Assembly: GCF_003335505.1 (NCBI RefSeq)
Contig: NZ_QPEX01000044.1
Span: 124,001 to 188,000 of the forward strand
Length of the DNA stretch: 64,000 nt
Source: Bremerella cremea
GTDB taxonomy: Bacteria; Planctomycetota; Planctomycetia; Pirellulales; Pirellulaceae
Reading direction: 5' to 3'
How positions within the stretch are numbered: position 1 is the first letter of the stretch; each line of letters begins with the position of its first letter. The notes under the pieces were generated by a model. That model ran no database searches. It saw nothing but the letters and a program-made list of their open reading frames with translations, and was not told where the DNA came from. The position numbers and the translations under genes were made by a program. This document shows positions 50,582-59,241 of this stretch, one piece after another.

Positions 50582-50743
50582 TGTTGGAAGCACACACCAA
50601 CCCTCACTAATCTCTTATCTTATCGGTACGTTTAGGTTTAGCTCCGAGGATCACCATCCCCTCCTCGCCCTGCCATGAGCTTAAACTTAAATCGCACCTT
50701 CCCGATCAACAGCGTGGCTAGTCCCCCTAGCCACGCTTTTTTT
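50582..50743 (+). ncRNA. Candidate orphan small RNA
   Basis: Predicted transcript of about 160 bases with a promoter-like pair upstream and a strong intrinsic terminator at its 3' end. It lies antisense to the intergenic space between ettA and guaA. It contains a CU-rich stretch with CCCCTCCTCGCCC (about 50657-50669) that could pair with Shine-Dalgarno sequences. No protein is convincingly encoded. I do not recognise it as 6S, SRP, tmRNA or RNase P RNA. Start and end are estimates. Confidence 0.4.
50711..50743 (+). terminator. Orphan plus-strand Rho-independent terminator
   Basis: AGCGTGGCTAG (50711-50721) pairs perfectly over eleven bases with CTAGCCACGCT (50727-50737), loop TCCCC, followed by a run of seven T. 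The minus strand lacks a T-tract here, so it does not serve guaA; it implies a plus-strand transcript. Confidence 0.85.
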
Positions 50744-50812
50744 ATGCGCCTGATCTCACGCTCAGATTCTGCCGGTCGTTGCTAGTAAGACTTACTAGCG
50801 AAGGATCTCTCT

Positions 50813-52396
50813 TTATTCCCACTCAATCGTTGCAGGGGGTTTTGTGCTGATGTCGTAGCACACACGATTAACCCCTTTCACCTCGTTGATGATCCGAGTC
50901 GAGATGCGGGCCAGTACTTCGTAAGGAAGATCACTCCAGGTCGCCGTCATGAAGTCATCCGTATCGACACAGCGAACACAAACCGCGTTGTCGTAAGTGC
51001 GGGCATCTCCCATCACACCAACGCTTTGTACCGGCAGCAGCACAGCAAACGTCTGTGAGGTTTGCCGGTAGAGCCCGGCCGATTTGATCTCGTTGACGAC
51101 AATGGCGTCTGCTTCTCGCAAGATGGCCAATTTTTCCTCAGTCACTTCGCCCAAACAGCGAACCGCTAAGCCAGGGCCGGGGAACGGATGCCGCCAGACG
51201 ATATCTTCTGGCAAGCCCAACTCAATTCCCAGCTTCCGAACTTCGTCTTTGAACAGATCTCGTAACGGCTCGACCAAGTCAAAGCCTAATTCAGCCGGCA
51301 AGCCACCCACATTGTGATGCAGTTTAATGACGGCAGCCGGGCCATCAACGGCAGCGCCACTCTCGATCACATCAGGATACAGCGTCCCCTGGGCCAGGTA
51401 CTTTGCGTTTTCGATCTTCGAGGCTTCTTCTTTAAAGCACTCGATGAACTCATAGCCAATACATTTCCGTTTTTCCTGTGGGTCGGAAATGCCTTCCAGC
51501 TTCTTCAAGAAGCGTTCCCGAGCATTCACCACGTGCAGGTCGGTTTTAAAGTGGGACGAAAACTCGGCAATAACCGCCGCTTCCTCGTCTTTTCGAAGCA
51601 AACCGTTGTCGACCAAAATGCACGAAAGCTGATCACCAATCGCCCGATACAGCAGTGCGGCGACCACCGACGAATCGACCCCGCCTGACAAACCGCAAAT
51701 GACGCGGGCAGTTCCAACTTCCTCGCGAATGCGGGCGATGGTTTCTCGGGCAAAGTCCCCCAGCTTCCACGTTCCCTCGCAACCACAAACCGAGATCACA
51801 AAGTTCCGCAAAATCTGGCTGCCGAGCGGAGTGTGGGTCACTTCCGGGTGGAACTGGATACCAAATTGCTTCCGTTCGACATGCCGCATGGCCGCTACCG
51901 GGCAAGTTCGTGTCGAAGCCAACGGGCGGAATAGACCGCTGATTTGCTCGACTTGGTCGCCGTGACTCATCCAAACGTCGGTTTCGTCCGGCAGTCCGGC
52001 CAACAGGTCGGTGGGATCGGTGATCTTGATATGAGCATGCCCATATTCTCGGGCCGAAGCGTTGCGTACGTTCCCGCCAAACCGCTCACACATCAACTGC
52101 ATGCCGTAGCAAATGCCCAAGACAGGAATGTCCAGGTCGAAGATGCCAGGGTCGCACTTGGGTGCATCGGGTTCGTAAACACTGGAAGGGCCACCAGATA
52201 GGATGATCCCACGAGGAGCCAGTTCCGCAATTCGCTCGGCGGTGATGTCGTGACGGACGATCTCGCAGTAGACGTTCTGCTCGCGAACACGGCGAGCAAT
52301 CAACTGGGCATACTGCGAACCGAAGTCGAGAACGAGAACACGTTCCGAGTAAATATCGGTGGCGCCAGGGGAATTGACCGAGGAGGTTTCTTGCAT
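50813..52396 (-). CDS. guaA: GMP synthase (glutamine-hydrolysing)
   Basis: 527 residues, normal length. It aminates XMP to GMP with glutamine and ATP. The class I amidotransferase domain (about 18-205) shows [18 protein letters not shown], the nucleophile motif [11 protein letters not shown] and QFHPEVTHT. The PP-loop ATP pyrophosphatase domain follows with [20 protein letters not shown]. The C-terminal dimerisation domain has [18 protein letters not shown] and ends in the typical [16 protein letters not shown] promoter with a perfect TATAAT, an operator-like palindrome and an early terminator-like hairpin lie upstream, so transcription may be attenuated. Confidence 0.97.
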   Translation of the reverse strand: MQETSSVNSPGATDIYSERVLVLDFGSQYAQLIARRVREQNVYCEIVRHDITAERIAELAPRGIILSGGPSSVYEPDAPKCDPGIFDLDIPVLGICYGMQLMCERFGGNVRNASAREYGHAHIKITDPTDLLAGLPDETDVWMSHGDQVEQISGLFRPLASTRTCPVAAMRHVERKQFGIQFHPEVTHTPLGSQILRNFVISVCGCEGTWKLGDFARETIARIREEVGTARVICGLSGGVDSSVVAALLYRAIGDQLSCILVDNGLLRKDEEAAVIAEFSSHFKTDLHVVNARERFLKKLEGISDPQEKRKCIGYEFIECFKEEASKIENAKYLAQGTLYPDVIESGAAVDGPAAVIKLHHNVGGLPAELGFDLVEPLRDLFKDEVRKLGIELGLPEDIVWRHPFPGPGLAVRCLGEVTEEKLAILREADAIVVNEIKSAGLYRQTSQTFAVLLPVQSVGVMGDARTYDNAVCVRCVDTDDFMTATWSDLPYEVLARISTRIINEVKGVNRVCYDISTKPPATIEWE

Positions 52397-52443
52397 GGTT
52401 TCCGTCCGTGGTCGTTGGGCCGATTGGACAGGGCCGGGAAATG

Positions 52444-52470
52444 AAAAAACCCGCCTAGGAAAGTGGCGGG
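52444..52470 (-). promoter_or_regulatory. guaA: Terminator-like hairpin in the guaA leader (candidate attenuator)
   Basis: On the minus strand CCCGCC (52470-52465) pairs with GGCGGG (52455-52450), followed by TTTTTT (52449-52444). It falls between the predicted start of transcription and the guaA start codon, some 50 bases upstream of it. This is the position of a transcription attenuator rather than of a gene-end terminator. Confidence 0.5.
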
Positions 52471-52481
52471 AAGTGGAAACG

Positions 52482-52514
52482 AACGATTATATCGTTACTT
52501 TTCCCACCTTCCAA
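52482..52514 (-). promoter_or_regulatory. guaA: guaA promoter with palindromic operator over the -10 box
   Basis: Minus-strand TTGGAA (52514-52509), 17 bases, TATAAT (52491-52486). The -10 box lies inside the perfect inverted repeat AACGAT-TAT-ATCGTT (52482-52496), suggesting a repressor site. Predicted transcription start near 52479, leader about 83 bases. Confidence 0.6.
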
Positions 52515-52779
52515 CCGGCTGGGGGCCTTGATAGCGGGAACCGACGGGAATCCCCTGATTATTGTCTCCTCCACGCTTGAATACCAAGTTACTGGCCTCT
52601 CAGCAGGGGGCCAAAAACAGCTCTCTTGCACTTTGGCAATACTTATAGAGCATTGCTTACAGTCCACCTCGACGGCCAGCTGCTCTCCTTGGTAGTCCCA
52701 ATTGTTAAGTCCATGCGAGCCACATTTACGGGCCCTTCATTTGCCGTAAGATGAAGGAAAAACCGGAGGTGGAACCACG

Positions 52780-53553
52780 ATGAAGATCTTATTGGCGAAT
52801 GACGATGGAATTTACGCGCCTGGCTTGGCTGCCATGGAAAAGGCCTTACGCAGCTTGGGAGACGTAACCGTCATTGCCCCGGCAACCGAACAGAGCGGGG
52901 TAGGGCACTCGATTACGTTTCTCAGCCCTTTGGTCTGCAAAGAAGTTTTCGATGGCGATCGCCGCCGTGGCTATGCCGTGGAAGGCAGCCCGGCCGATTG
53001 CGTGAAATTGGGCGTCGTCGAACTCATGCCCGAGCGTCCTGATTTGATTGTCAGCGGCATCAATGGCGGGCTGAATGCTGGAATTAACGTGCTTTACTCT
53101 GGAACCGTTGGGGCCGCGATTGAAGGCGCCTTCTTCGGCATCAACAGCATCGCGGTCTCGCTAGAGTGGAACGAGCACGCCCAATTCGAGCGTGCCGCCG
53201 AAATGGCTTGCCAAGTGATCCAACAGATTCTCAAGCACAAATCGAATTCTCCCAGGCTATATAACCTGAACATTCCTACCACCGCCACCAAGCTTCCTTC
53301 TGGCGAAGCGGAACTAAAGATCGTGCCGATGGGTGTGGCACGTTACGGCGAGCATTTCATCAAGCGCAAAGATCCCCGAAACCGTGACTACTATTGGGCT
53401 ACCGGCGATCCGCGTCCCGAACACGGCGAAGAGGAAACCGACCTCTCGGCCCTCGAAAAAGGGTATCTAACCCTTACACCCCTCCATTTCGATATGACCG
53501 AACGAGCGCAAATTGAGGAAATGAAGCCTTGGAATTTGCGTATCCTTGATTAG
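52780..53553 (+). CDS. surE: 5'/3'-nucleotidase SurE
   Basis: 257 residues, normal length. SurE is a metal-dependent nucleoside monophosphatase associated with stationary-phase survival. The N-terminal signature LLANDDGIYAPGLAAMEKAL carries the DD metal pair. The rest of the site is visible as VIAPATEQSGVGHSITF (Ser and His region), GSPADCVKLG and the Asn motif IVSGINGGLNAGINVLYSGT. A GGAGG sits about ten bases before the ATG. The C-terminus (LTLTPLHFDMTERAQIEEM) is standard. It is divergent from guaA, which fits purine metabolism only loosely. Confidence 0.96.
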   Translation: MKILLANDDGIYAPGLAAMEKALRSLGDVTVIAPATEQSGVGHSITFLSPLVCKEVFDGDRRRGYAVEGSPADCVKLGVVELMPERPDLIVSGINGGLNAGINVLYSGTVGAAIEGAFFGINSIAVSLEWNEHAQFERAAEMACQVIQQILKHKSNSPRLYNLNIPTTATKLPSGEAELKIVPMGVARYGEHFIKRKDPRNRDYYWATGDPRPEHGEEETDLSALEKGYLTLTPLHFDMTERAQIEEMKPWNLRILD

Positions 53554-53673
53554 GGTATAAGTATCCCGATTCACTTTTCAATTTATTTTTCCGGCAGTTG
53601 AAGCCGGCGTCGTAGTGCGCAAATGGGCACGAATGGATTTTCGTGTTGATGCGCCAGAATTATCGACACTGCT

Positions 53674-54162
53674 ATGTTTACAAGAAAAGTGATTCTGATC
53701 GGGTTTCTAACCCTCAGCAGCCTAGTATTTGCCCCTGTGGCAAGCGAAGCGAATGACTGGACCCTTGCGCCCAGTACCTATAGCCACAATCCCGAAACCG
53801 GCCAGCGTGTTGCGCAGTATGCTCAGCCGCAGCCGGCCTTCGTCTACGAAAACCCCACTTACATGAAGTCGGGTTATCACCATCGCCGGGCAACCCTCCG
53901 CAATGCGGATGGAAGCTTGGATCAGTTGCACATTGTTGAAGAATGGGGTCGACCGGTCCGTCCTTACGGCGAATGGGAACGTCCGTTCCGTCCTTACTCG
54001 GTCCCCTATCAACTATGGGGGCCACCTTACGGTGGCTTAGGACCGATCTACCAGAACGGCCCTTATCCGCAACCTTACCCTGTGCGTCCCTTCGCCAATG
54101 GCAATGGGCAAGGCCCTGGTCCTGGTTACGGCCAAGGGCCAGGCTACGGTCCGTACAACTAA
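53674..54162 (+). CDS. Secreted Pro/Gly/Tyr-rich protein
   Basis: 162 residues with a signal peptide (LIGFLTLSSLVFAPVASEAND). The middle contains two similar units, GRPVRPYGEW and ERPFRPYSVPYQLW, and the C-terminus is a low-complexity Pro/Gly/Tyr region (GPGPGYGQGPGYGPYN). Such tails often mediate weak protein-protein contacts in extracellular or envelope material. I recognise no family or enzyme motif. It lies 120 bases after surE and is convergent with the sulfatase gene. Confidence 0.65.
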   Translation: MFTRKVILIGFLTLSSLVFAPVASEANDWTLAPSTYSHNPETGQRVAQYAQPQPAFVYENPTYMKSGYHHRRATLRNADGSLDQLHIVEEWGRPVRPYGEWERPFRPYSVPYQLWGPPYGGLGPIYQNGPYPQPYPVRPFANGNGQGPGPGYGQGPGYGPYN

Positions 54163-54202
54163 GCTTGTCCGGTTCGATCGCCAGCGATCAGCCAACGGTA
54201 TG

Positions 54203-55621
54203 CTAATTTGCTTCGGCATACCAATCGATGGCATTGGCGGTGGCTTCGTCATATTTGGCAAGCAGGGCCTTCTTCAAACGTAAAACGACCTCAGGATGTT
54301 GCTCTTTGAGGTCGTTCGCTTCGGCAATATCTTCCCTCAGGTTATACAACTCGAAATCAGTAAACTTGACGTTCTTGATCAACGAGTAATCTCCTTTTTT
54401 ATAAGCGGCCCCAGGCGAGACTTCCCCTTGATTCCATAGGGCGACTAACTTCCAATCGCCATCCCGCACGGCCACTTTCGCATCACCGAACGCACGATAG
54501 TAGTGCCAGAAAAGCGGCTTATCTCGTTTGACGGTTTCTCCCTCGAGCATCCTTGCCAGGCTGGTGCCGTCGAGCTTGGCACTCTGGGGAACCTTCGCCC
54601 CAGCCAGTTCACAGAAGGTGGGCAGTAGATCCAACGAGCAAACGGGAAAATCCGATTCCGAGCCAGCTTCAATCTTTCCAGGCAAACGAGCGATGCCTGG
54701 CACACGAATTCCCCCATCATAAATGTGCAGTTTCATCCCTCGCAGCGGTCCCGGCGAACCGTGTGATCGCCAGGCCGTTTTATAGCGATTGAGCGTCTCG
54801 GGGCCGTTATCGCTGGTGAACAATACCAACGTATTATCGCTCAGCTTTAGCTCGTCGAGTTTCTGCATTAACTTTCCCACGGCCCGGTCCACGTTCGTGA
54901 CGTTGGCATAGTAAAGGGCTTCTCCTTTTTTGTGCGCATCGGGGTAGGACTGCACCAAGTCCTCTGGCGACGCAATCGGCTCGTGGGGTTCGTGAAACGT
55001 TACCAAAGCAAAAAAGGGCTTATCCGAATTCCGAACGTTGGTCAGCCAATCGATCGTTTCGTCCGCCACAACCTGGCAGGAGAACCCCTGAGTTGGCCCC
55101 ACTCGCTTTCCGTTGCGCACGAAGTTCGTTGGGTTCTCGTGCGAAGGATTAGCATTGTTTTGCGTAGCAAACCAATAATCGAAACCGAGATCGTTCGGCT
55201 GTGGCTGCTCGGGGGAATTGAACTTTCCGTTGCAGTGCCATTTACCGAACAAGCCGGTCTCGTAGCCGGCTGTTTTCAACAACTTGGGCAAAGTGACTTC
55301 TTCAGCCCGAATGTGCATTGGCGAGCCACCCGGAATCCAATCGTAAATGCCAACCTGGGTAGGCGTTTGTCCGGTAATCAAGCCAGCACGAGAAGGCGAG
55401 CACACAGGCGCCGCGCTATAATACGAGGTAAACCGCACCCCTTCGCTGGCCAACTTGTTGAGGTTGGGTGTGCGGATTTCAGGATGCCCGTAACACTCTA
55501 GATCGCCGTAACCCAGGTCGTCGCACATGATGACCAGAAAGTTGAGACGATCGTCGGCCTGGGCGAACGAAGTGAGAACACACATCACCAAGACGGCGAA
55601 ATGAAAACGAAGATAGTTCAT
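54203..55621 (-). CDS. Sulfatase (formylglycine-dependent)
   Basis: 472 residues from the ATG at 55621; an in-frame start at 55663 would put 14 residues before the signal peptide (FHFAVLVMCVLTSFAQADD). Metal site start: VIMCDDLGYGDLECYG. The nucleophile sits in CSPSRAGLITG, matching the C-x-P-x-R motif whose Cys is converted to formylglycine. GKWHCNGKF and FTSDNGPE supply the other usual active-site residues. These enzymes cleave sulfate esters, in planctomycetes typically from marine polysaccharides or mucins. It has an exported N-terminus and no sulfatase-modifying enzyme nearby. The TPR gene lies 85 bases upstream on the same strand. The specific substrate cannot be told. Confidence 0.93.
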   Translation of the reverse strand: MNYLRFHFAVLVMCVLTSFAQADDRLNFLVIMCDDLGYGDLECYGHPEIRTPNLNKLASEGVRFTSYYSAAPVCSPSRAGLITGQTPTQVGIYDWIPGGSPMHIRAEEVTLPKLLKTAGYETGLFGKWHCNGKFNSPEQPQPNDLGFDYWFATQNNANPSHENPTNFVRNGKRVGPTQGFSCQVVADETIDWLTNVRNSDKPFFALVTFHEPHEPIASPEDLVQSYPDAHKKGEALYYANVTNVDRAVGKLMQKLDELKLSDNTLVLFTSDNGPETLNRYKTAWRSHGSPGPLRGMKLHIYDGGIRVPGIARLPGKIEAGSESDFPVCSLDLLPTFCELAGAKVPQSAKLDGTSLARMLEGETVKRDKPLFWHYYRAFGDAKVAVRDGDWKLVALWNQGEVSPGAAYKKGDYSLIKNVKFTDFELYNLREDIAEANDLKEQHPEVVLRLKKALLAKYDEATANAIDWYAEAN

Positions 55622-55706
55622 CGCAAGCACGTTATTCGGAAGGGCAGGGAAGAGGGGGATCACGGGACATGTTTCCCCCTAACCTAGCCGAACTAAAACG
55701 GCGATG

Positions 55707-56525
55707 CTAGTTTTTCGCTGGCGGTATGCGTTTCGAGATTTCCTGGTGGGCTAAGCGAGCCGTGTCCCACATATAACGACTGATTCGCCGACCGCCCGCT
55801 TCCAACAGCTTAGGATCGCTTGCTTCGGCCAAGTACTTCACGGCCAGAGCATCGTCTCCGTGAGCATCGTAATACAGACCCACATACAGCAGCGTATAAA
55901 AACGATAACCGGCGGCGGCCGGGCCGGTAAGCTTGGTTTGCTGCATATCCTCTAAGACGTTTTGGGGCGTTTCCTTGCCTTCGTACAGGCGAAAAACTTC
56001 CATCAGACCAGGCCGGGGATCGTTCTCGATGGGAAGTAAGGTTTCACGAGCTTGCTTCACGCCGTCGGCCTTGGCGACACACAAATAGCGAAACACCGAG
56101 TTTTCCACGTCTTGGTCGTGATAGTTCTGGTAGTCCGCAAACTGCTCGGCACCCTTAGCAAAGTCACCGGCAAAGTAATAGGAAATACCTCTTTCCCACA
56201 AACTCTGCCGACGAGCCGGTTCAAGTTCTACCAGACGGTCAAAGTCTTTCACCGACTGCCGATAGTTGCCGGCGAAGAAGTTCTCGCAACCACGTAGATA
56301 GTACAGCTGAGAACGATCTGGCTGCTGCTTGATCCATTGATCGAGCACGCGAACCGCTTTTCCAAAATCGAATTGTTGGCGAGCCTCGGATAGCTGCTTG
56401 CTAAGTTGCTCGATAGGCACGGACTGCTCATCGGCCGCTTGACAACGGTTTTGTGACCCCCAAACCAATGCCAAACTAAATATCGAAAAACAAAGGCATC
56501 TTATCCGCGTAGTCGCGATGAACAT
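55707..56525 (-). CDS. Secreted tetratricopeptide-repeat protein
   Basis: 272 residues from the ATG at 56525, where a signal peptide begins (IRCLCFSIFSLALVWGSQNRCQA). A longer frame from 56636 is rejected because it runs through the upstream gene. The mature protein has TPR-like helices: QLYYLRGCENFFAGNYRQSV, QSLWERGISYYFAGDFAKGA and VKYLAEASDPKLLEAGG. TPR proteins serve as binding scaffolds; no enzymatic motif is present. The start overlaps the end of the upstream Nudix-like gene by about 50 bases, so the two are probably co-transcribed, with the sulfatase gene next. Confidence 0.75.
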   Translation of the reverse strand: MFIATTRIRCLCFSIFSLALVWGSQNRCQAADEQSVPIEQLSKQLSEARQQFDFGKAVRVLDQWIKQQPDRSQLYYLRGCENFFAGNYRQSVKDFDRLVELEPARRQSLWERGISYYFAGDFAKGAEQFADYQNYHDQDVENSVFRYLCVAKADGVKQARETLLPIENDPRPGLMEVFRLYEGKETPQNVLEDMQQTKLTGPAAAGYRFYTLLYVGLYYDAHGDDALAVKYLAEASDPKLLEAGGRRISRYMWDTARLAHQEISKRIPPAKN

Positions 56526-56904
56526 CTTGAACGATCCGCTGCAAAGGTTTTCGCCGGATTCGACGTTGTGCCTCTTCCAAAAGACACCATCGATACCGGT
56601 ATGGGGCGGCACCATCGGTTTCCCGGTGTTTCCCAAGGTATTGAACCGGGAAAGCCCAGATCACCCCAGGTTCCTCATTACGGGAACGATGTAGCGTCGC
56701 GATGGGTTTTGATGCTAACGGAAGCACTCGCAAATGCCAACGCTTTTCAACGAGCCCAACAATTTGGGAATGGTCTTCGACCGAAGGGACCGGGAAGGTT
56801 GGAAACGACCAACGCAATGTTGACTGATCGGACATCAGACAAAATTCCATTCCTTGTTCCGTTCTTCGAACGATAACCGCGCAGATCCATTTTCCAGAGG
56901 GCAT
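56476..56904 (-). CDS. Nudix-like protein with a degenerate Nudix box
   Basis: 142 residues. The N-terminal strand pair (WICAVIVRRTEQGMEFCLMS), the LRWSFPTFPV turn and the C-terminal YRWCLLEEAQRRI helix follow the layout of Nudix hydrolases, which hydrolyse nucleoside diphosphates linked to another group. The expected box (GX5EX7REUXEEXGU) is absent: SVEDHSQIVGLVEKRWHLRV stands in its place without the REXXEE residues. It is therefore probably not an active Nudix hydrolase, or not a Nudix protein at all. It overlaps the TPR gene start. Real gene status is supported by its length and position, not by recognition of a family. Confidence 0.5.
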   Translation of the reverse strand: MPSGKWICAVIVRRTEQGMEFCLMSDQSTLRWSFPTFPVPSVEDHSQIVGLVEKRWHLRVLPLASKPIATLHRSRNEEPGVIWAFPVQYLGKHRETDGAAPYRYRWCLLEEAQRRIRRKPLQRIVQDVHRDYADKMPLFFDI

Positions 56905-57641
56905 TCGAAGTCGATAGTGATGAGTAACTAATAGAAAACGACAAGGCCCAATAGTTCCAAAGAGGGCCCCTCCGCAATGGTAGTCAACAAAGAGCGTATC
57001 GGCAATTAATCTTCTCGGAGATCATCATTTCCAAAGAATTGGCCACCTTACAGAGGTACACTACCTAGGCCACCCGAAAGAAAACTTGTAGCGGTTATAT
57101 GGGCTAGATAGAGAAATGCCCCAATTTTATCGCTTCTGCCATGCAGAAACTGGTTCATCAGCAACCAGTTTGGTCATCCATTACCCAACTCAGAGCATCC
57201 CATGAGGCAAGTGGAGACACACACGACATACAACCATTATTGACTACATTGTGGCCAAATAAAGACCACCCCAACCTATCTCTTCGATCTTTACGCGTGT
57301 ATTGAAGGAGCAAAAGTGGTTTAACGGGTCAGTTTCTGTCCGCGCTGCTGGCTGCTTCCATCTCAGTTTGAATCCATCATCTCAAATTAAGACAGGGCGT
57401 CGGCAAGTCGGCCATGACACTTGAACGAATCTGATAATATTTTTCATGCCAAAAAGCTTGCTGTCATAACAACTTACAGAAACATTTTACTCAACCACAA
57501 AAAAATAACACATCAATGGCCCTTAAATTGCAGAAGAGACAGGGCAACGAGACATTCAAAAACAAGGGGTTTTTGTACGTCGTCGACATACCATTGTGGT
57601 CAAGAAGATCTATTAAATCCGCCAGGGAGGAGTACAAGGCC
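56905..57641. other. Long intergenic region upstream of csrA
   Basis: 737 bases without a supported gene. It includes the csrA leader with an inverted repeat (CAAAAAC...GGTTTTTG, about 57558-57575). The ribosome site GGGAGGAG contains GGA motifs of the kind bound by CsrA. Other small frames lack ribosome sites. Confidence 0.4.
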
Positions 57642-57869
57642 ATGTTAGTTTTGAGTCGAAAAGTTGGTGATTCCATCAAAATCGGTGACAACATCGAAAT
57701 TGTGATCAATCGCATTTCCGGCAATCGAGTCACTATCGGCGTTGAAGCCCCGAAAGACGTTCGCATTCTTCGTGGCGAAGTTGAAGTGGAATTAGACGAC
57801 GACTCTGTGGCTGCTCTTGCTGGCCTGATGAACGTTGGACAACTCGACTTCATCCACTCCACGACCTAA
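57642..57869 (+). CDS. csrA: Carbon storage regulator CsrA
   Basis: 75 residues from the ATG at 57642, the only start giving the conserved MLVLSRKVGDSIKIGDNIEI. CsrA dimers bind GGA motifs in mRNA leaders and usually block translation. The RNA-binding residues are conserved in the C-terminal strand region (VTIGVEAPKDVRILRGEVE), including the Arg that contacts the GGA. The ribosome site GGGAGGAG contains overlapping GGA motifs, suggesting autoregulation. The C-terminal ~20 residues are longer than in E. coli CsrA (61 residues). A second, extended CsrA paralogue lies at 61455-61829. Confidence 0.93.
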   Translation: MLVLSRKVGDSIKIGDNIEIVINRISGNRVTIGVEAPKDVRILRGEVEVELDDDSVAALAGLMNVGQLDFIHSTT

Positions 57870-57952
57870 GTGCTGATCCCCGCACCGCACAAGCAATAAG
57901 ACAACCGCTGCGGTTGCGGGGGAAACGATTCAAATTGGAGGAATGCGAAAGC

Positions 57953-59107
57953 TCATTCTTCCCCTACTTGCTGCCGTAGCCAATCGGCGAGCCAGTCGAT
58001 AGCATATTCATCCTGCAGAAGAATAGGATGATGGAGTAATATCGTTCGCTCGGCCGCCTCTCTCGAATGGGGAAGAGTCCCTACCTTTCGAGCTTGGCTT
58101 TCAGGACGCTTGAAAAAGCCACGAAAACCCTTTCCGAGGGGTATCCCTTGGGATTCAGCCATCTGCGTGAGATTGTGCGCACGCTGCGCCGTGTCGCACA
58201 GCCAAGCGTGTTTATAAAACGATGGTTGATCGGAACACCAAGCAACCGGACGTAGCCGATGCGCAAGGGCTTCCAACCTTTTGCGCAGTCTTTGCAAATG
58301 TTTGCAACGTAATTGGTTACGCATCTCCAGCTGTTCTAGCTGAGGCAAAACAACGGCGGCTTGCAACTCGCTCAGCGGATATGCGTTATTGCCCCGCTCG
58401 CAGTATATCTTGGCCCGCTGTAACAAATCATCGCGATCTGTCAGGATTGCTCCCCCACGCCCGGCAGTAATCAGCTTACTGCCACCGAAACTAAGAATTC
58501 CGACCTCTCCGAGAGTACCAGCGACTCGACCCCCGATCTTCGCACCGGTTGCCTGACAAGCATCTTCGATCACGGCGATTCCGTGCTTGGCAGCTACCTG
58601 CTCAATGGCTTGCATGGCAGCCAAGCCACCATGCAAATGCGAAACAATGACCGCCACCGCCTTCTCCGAAATGGCAGCGGACAGGCTATTCGCGTCGAGG
58701 CACCACGTTTCTGGGTCGATATCCACCAGCACCGGAAACAGCCCGGCATCTTGGATCGCACGAAAGTTGCCCGGAAAATCGTAAGCCGCTAAGATCACTT
58801 CGCTTCCTTCACGCGCATTGAGCGATCGCAACGCAATCTGAACGGCAATCGTTCCGGAAGAGCATACCAATGCATGCTTTACCCCGTGCACCTCTGCTAG
58901 CACGGCTTCTAAACGCGCAACGTTAGGCCCATGATAGCGTCCCCAACTGCCGTCCTCGTAGGCGTGTAAGAGAGCCTCGCGGATGGCTACGTCGGCGATC
59001 GGCCAATCGTTCCACTTCGGGTCAAACGGGGATGGTAATGACTGGGAAATGGTTCTCGGCTCCTGGGAAGCTTCCGCTGAACATGGTGGTTTTCTTCGAT
59101 TTCGCAT
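57953..59107 (-). CDS. DegT/DnrJ/EryC1/StrS-type PLP aminotransferase
   Basis: 384 residues. Members of this PLP family transfer an amino group to keto sugars or dehydrate sugars in the synthesis of surface glycans and antibiotics. Seen here are HALVCSSGTIAVQIALRSLN (PLP phosphate-binding Gly-Thr), VIEDACQATGAKIGGRVAG (the Asp that contacts the pyridine nitrogen) and GILSFGGSKLITAGRGGAIL, with the Schiff-base Lys. AYPLSELQAAVVLPQLEQLE is also typical. The N-terminal 30 residues are polar and not part of the fold. It is convergent with csrA and divergent from the lipoprotein hydrolase gene. No other sugar biosynthesis gene is near, so the substrate cannot be guessed. Confidence 0.92.
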   Translation of the reverse strand: MRNRRKPPCSAEASQEPRTISQSLPSPFDPKWNDWPIADVAIREALLHAYEDGSWGRYHGPNVARLEAVLAEVHGVKHALVCSSGTIAVQIALRSLNAREGSEVILAAYDFPGNFRAIQDAGLFPVLVDIDPETWCLDANSLSAAISEKAVAVIVSHLHGGLAAMQAIEQVAAKHGIAVIEDACQATGAKIGGRVAGTLGEVGILSFGGSKLITAGRGGAILTDRDDLLQRAKIYCERGNNAYPLSELQAAVVLPQLEQLEMRNQLRCKHLQRLRKRLEALAHRLRPVAWCSDQPSFYKHAWLCDTAQRAHNLTQMAESQGIPLGKGFRGFFKRPESQARKVGTLPHSREAAERTILLHHPILLQDEYAIDWLADWLRQQVGEE

Positions 59108-59241
59108 TGACGTGCTTTTCTCGATCTTTGTATTGTCTCCCGGCTTGTCGTCTTATGTCCAGCCTGGCAAGGGCAATCACAAGCAAACCCCAACCCCACA
59201 CTTGAGTTGCTGACCACTATCGAGTTAAAAGTTCGCGTCAC

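Larger units (their letters stand above)
50400..50812. other. Intergenic region between ettA and guaA holding a candidate sRNA
   Basis: 413 bases between two minus-strand genes. The plus strand carries a promoter-like pair, about 160 bases of non-coding sequence and a strong terminator, described separately. The ettA promoter is presumably in 50400-50530. A short plus-strand frame (50675 onwards, 36 codons) runs through the terminator stem and lacks a ribosome site. Confidence 0.45.
52397..52779. other. Divergent regulatory region between guaA and surE
   Basis: 383 bases with no supported gene. The guaA side carries the promoter (52486-52514), a palindrome over the -10 box and a terminator-like hairpin in the leader (52444-52470). 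The surE side ends in a good ribosome site (GGAGG, 52763-52770 region); its promoter is not obvious. Confidence 0.5.

Noticed and set aside
50675-50785. 36-codon plus-strand frame starting at ATG 50675
   Set aside because: No ribosome site, and the frame reads through the intrinsic terminator stem.
57880-57920. AACCG-CTG-CGGTT hairpin between csrA and the aminotransferase gene
   Set aside because: Short stem and no T-tract in either direction, so I did not call it a terminator.
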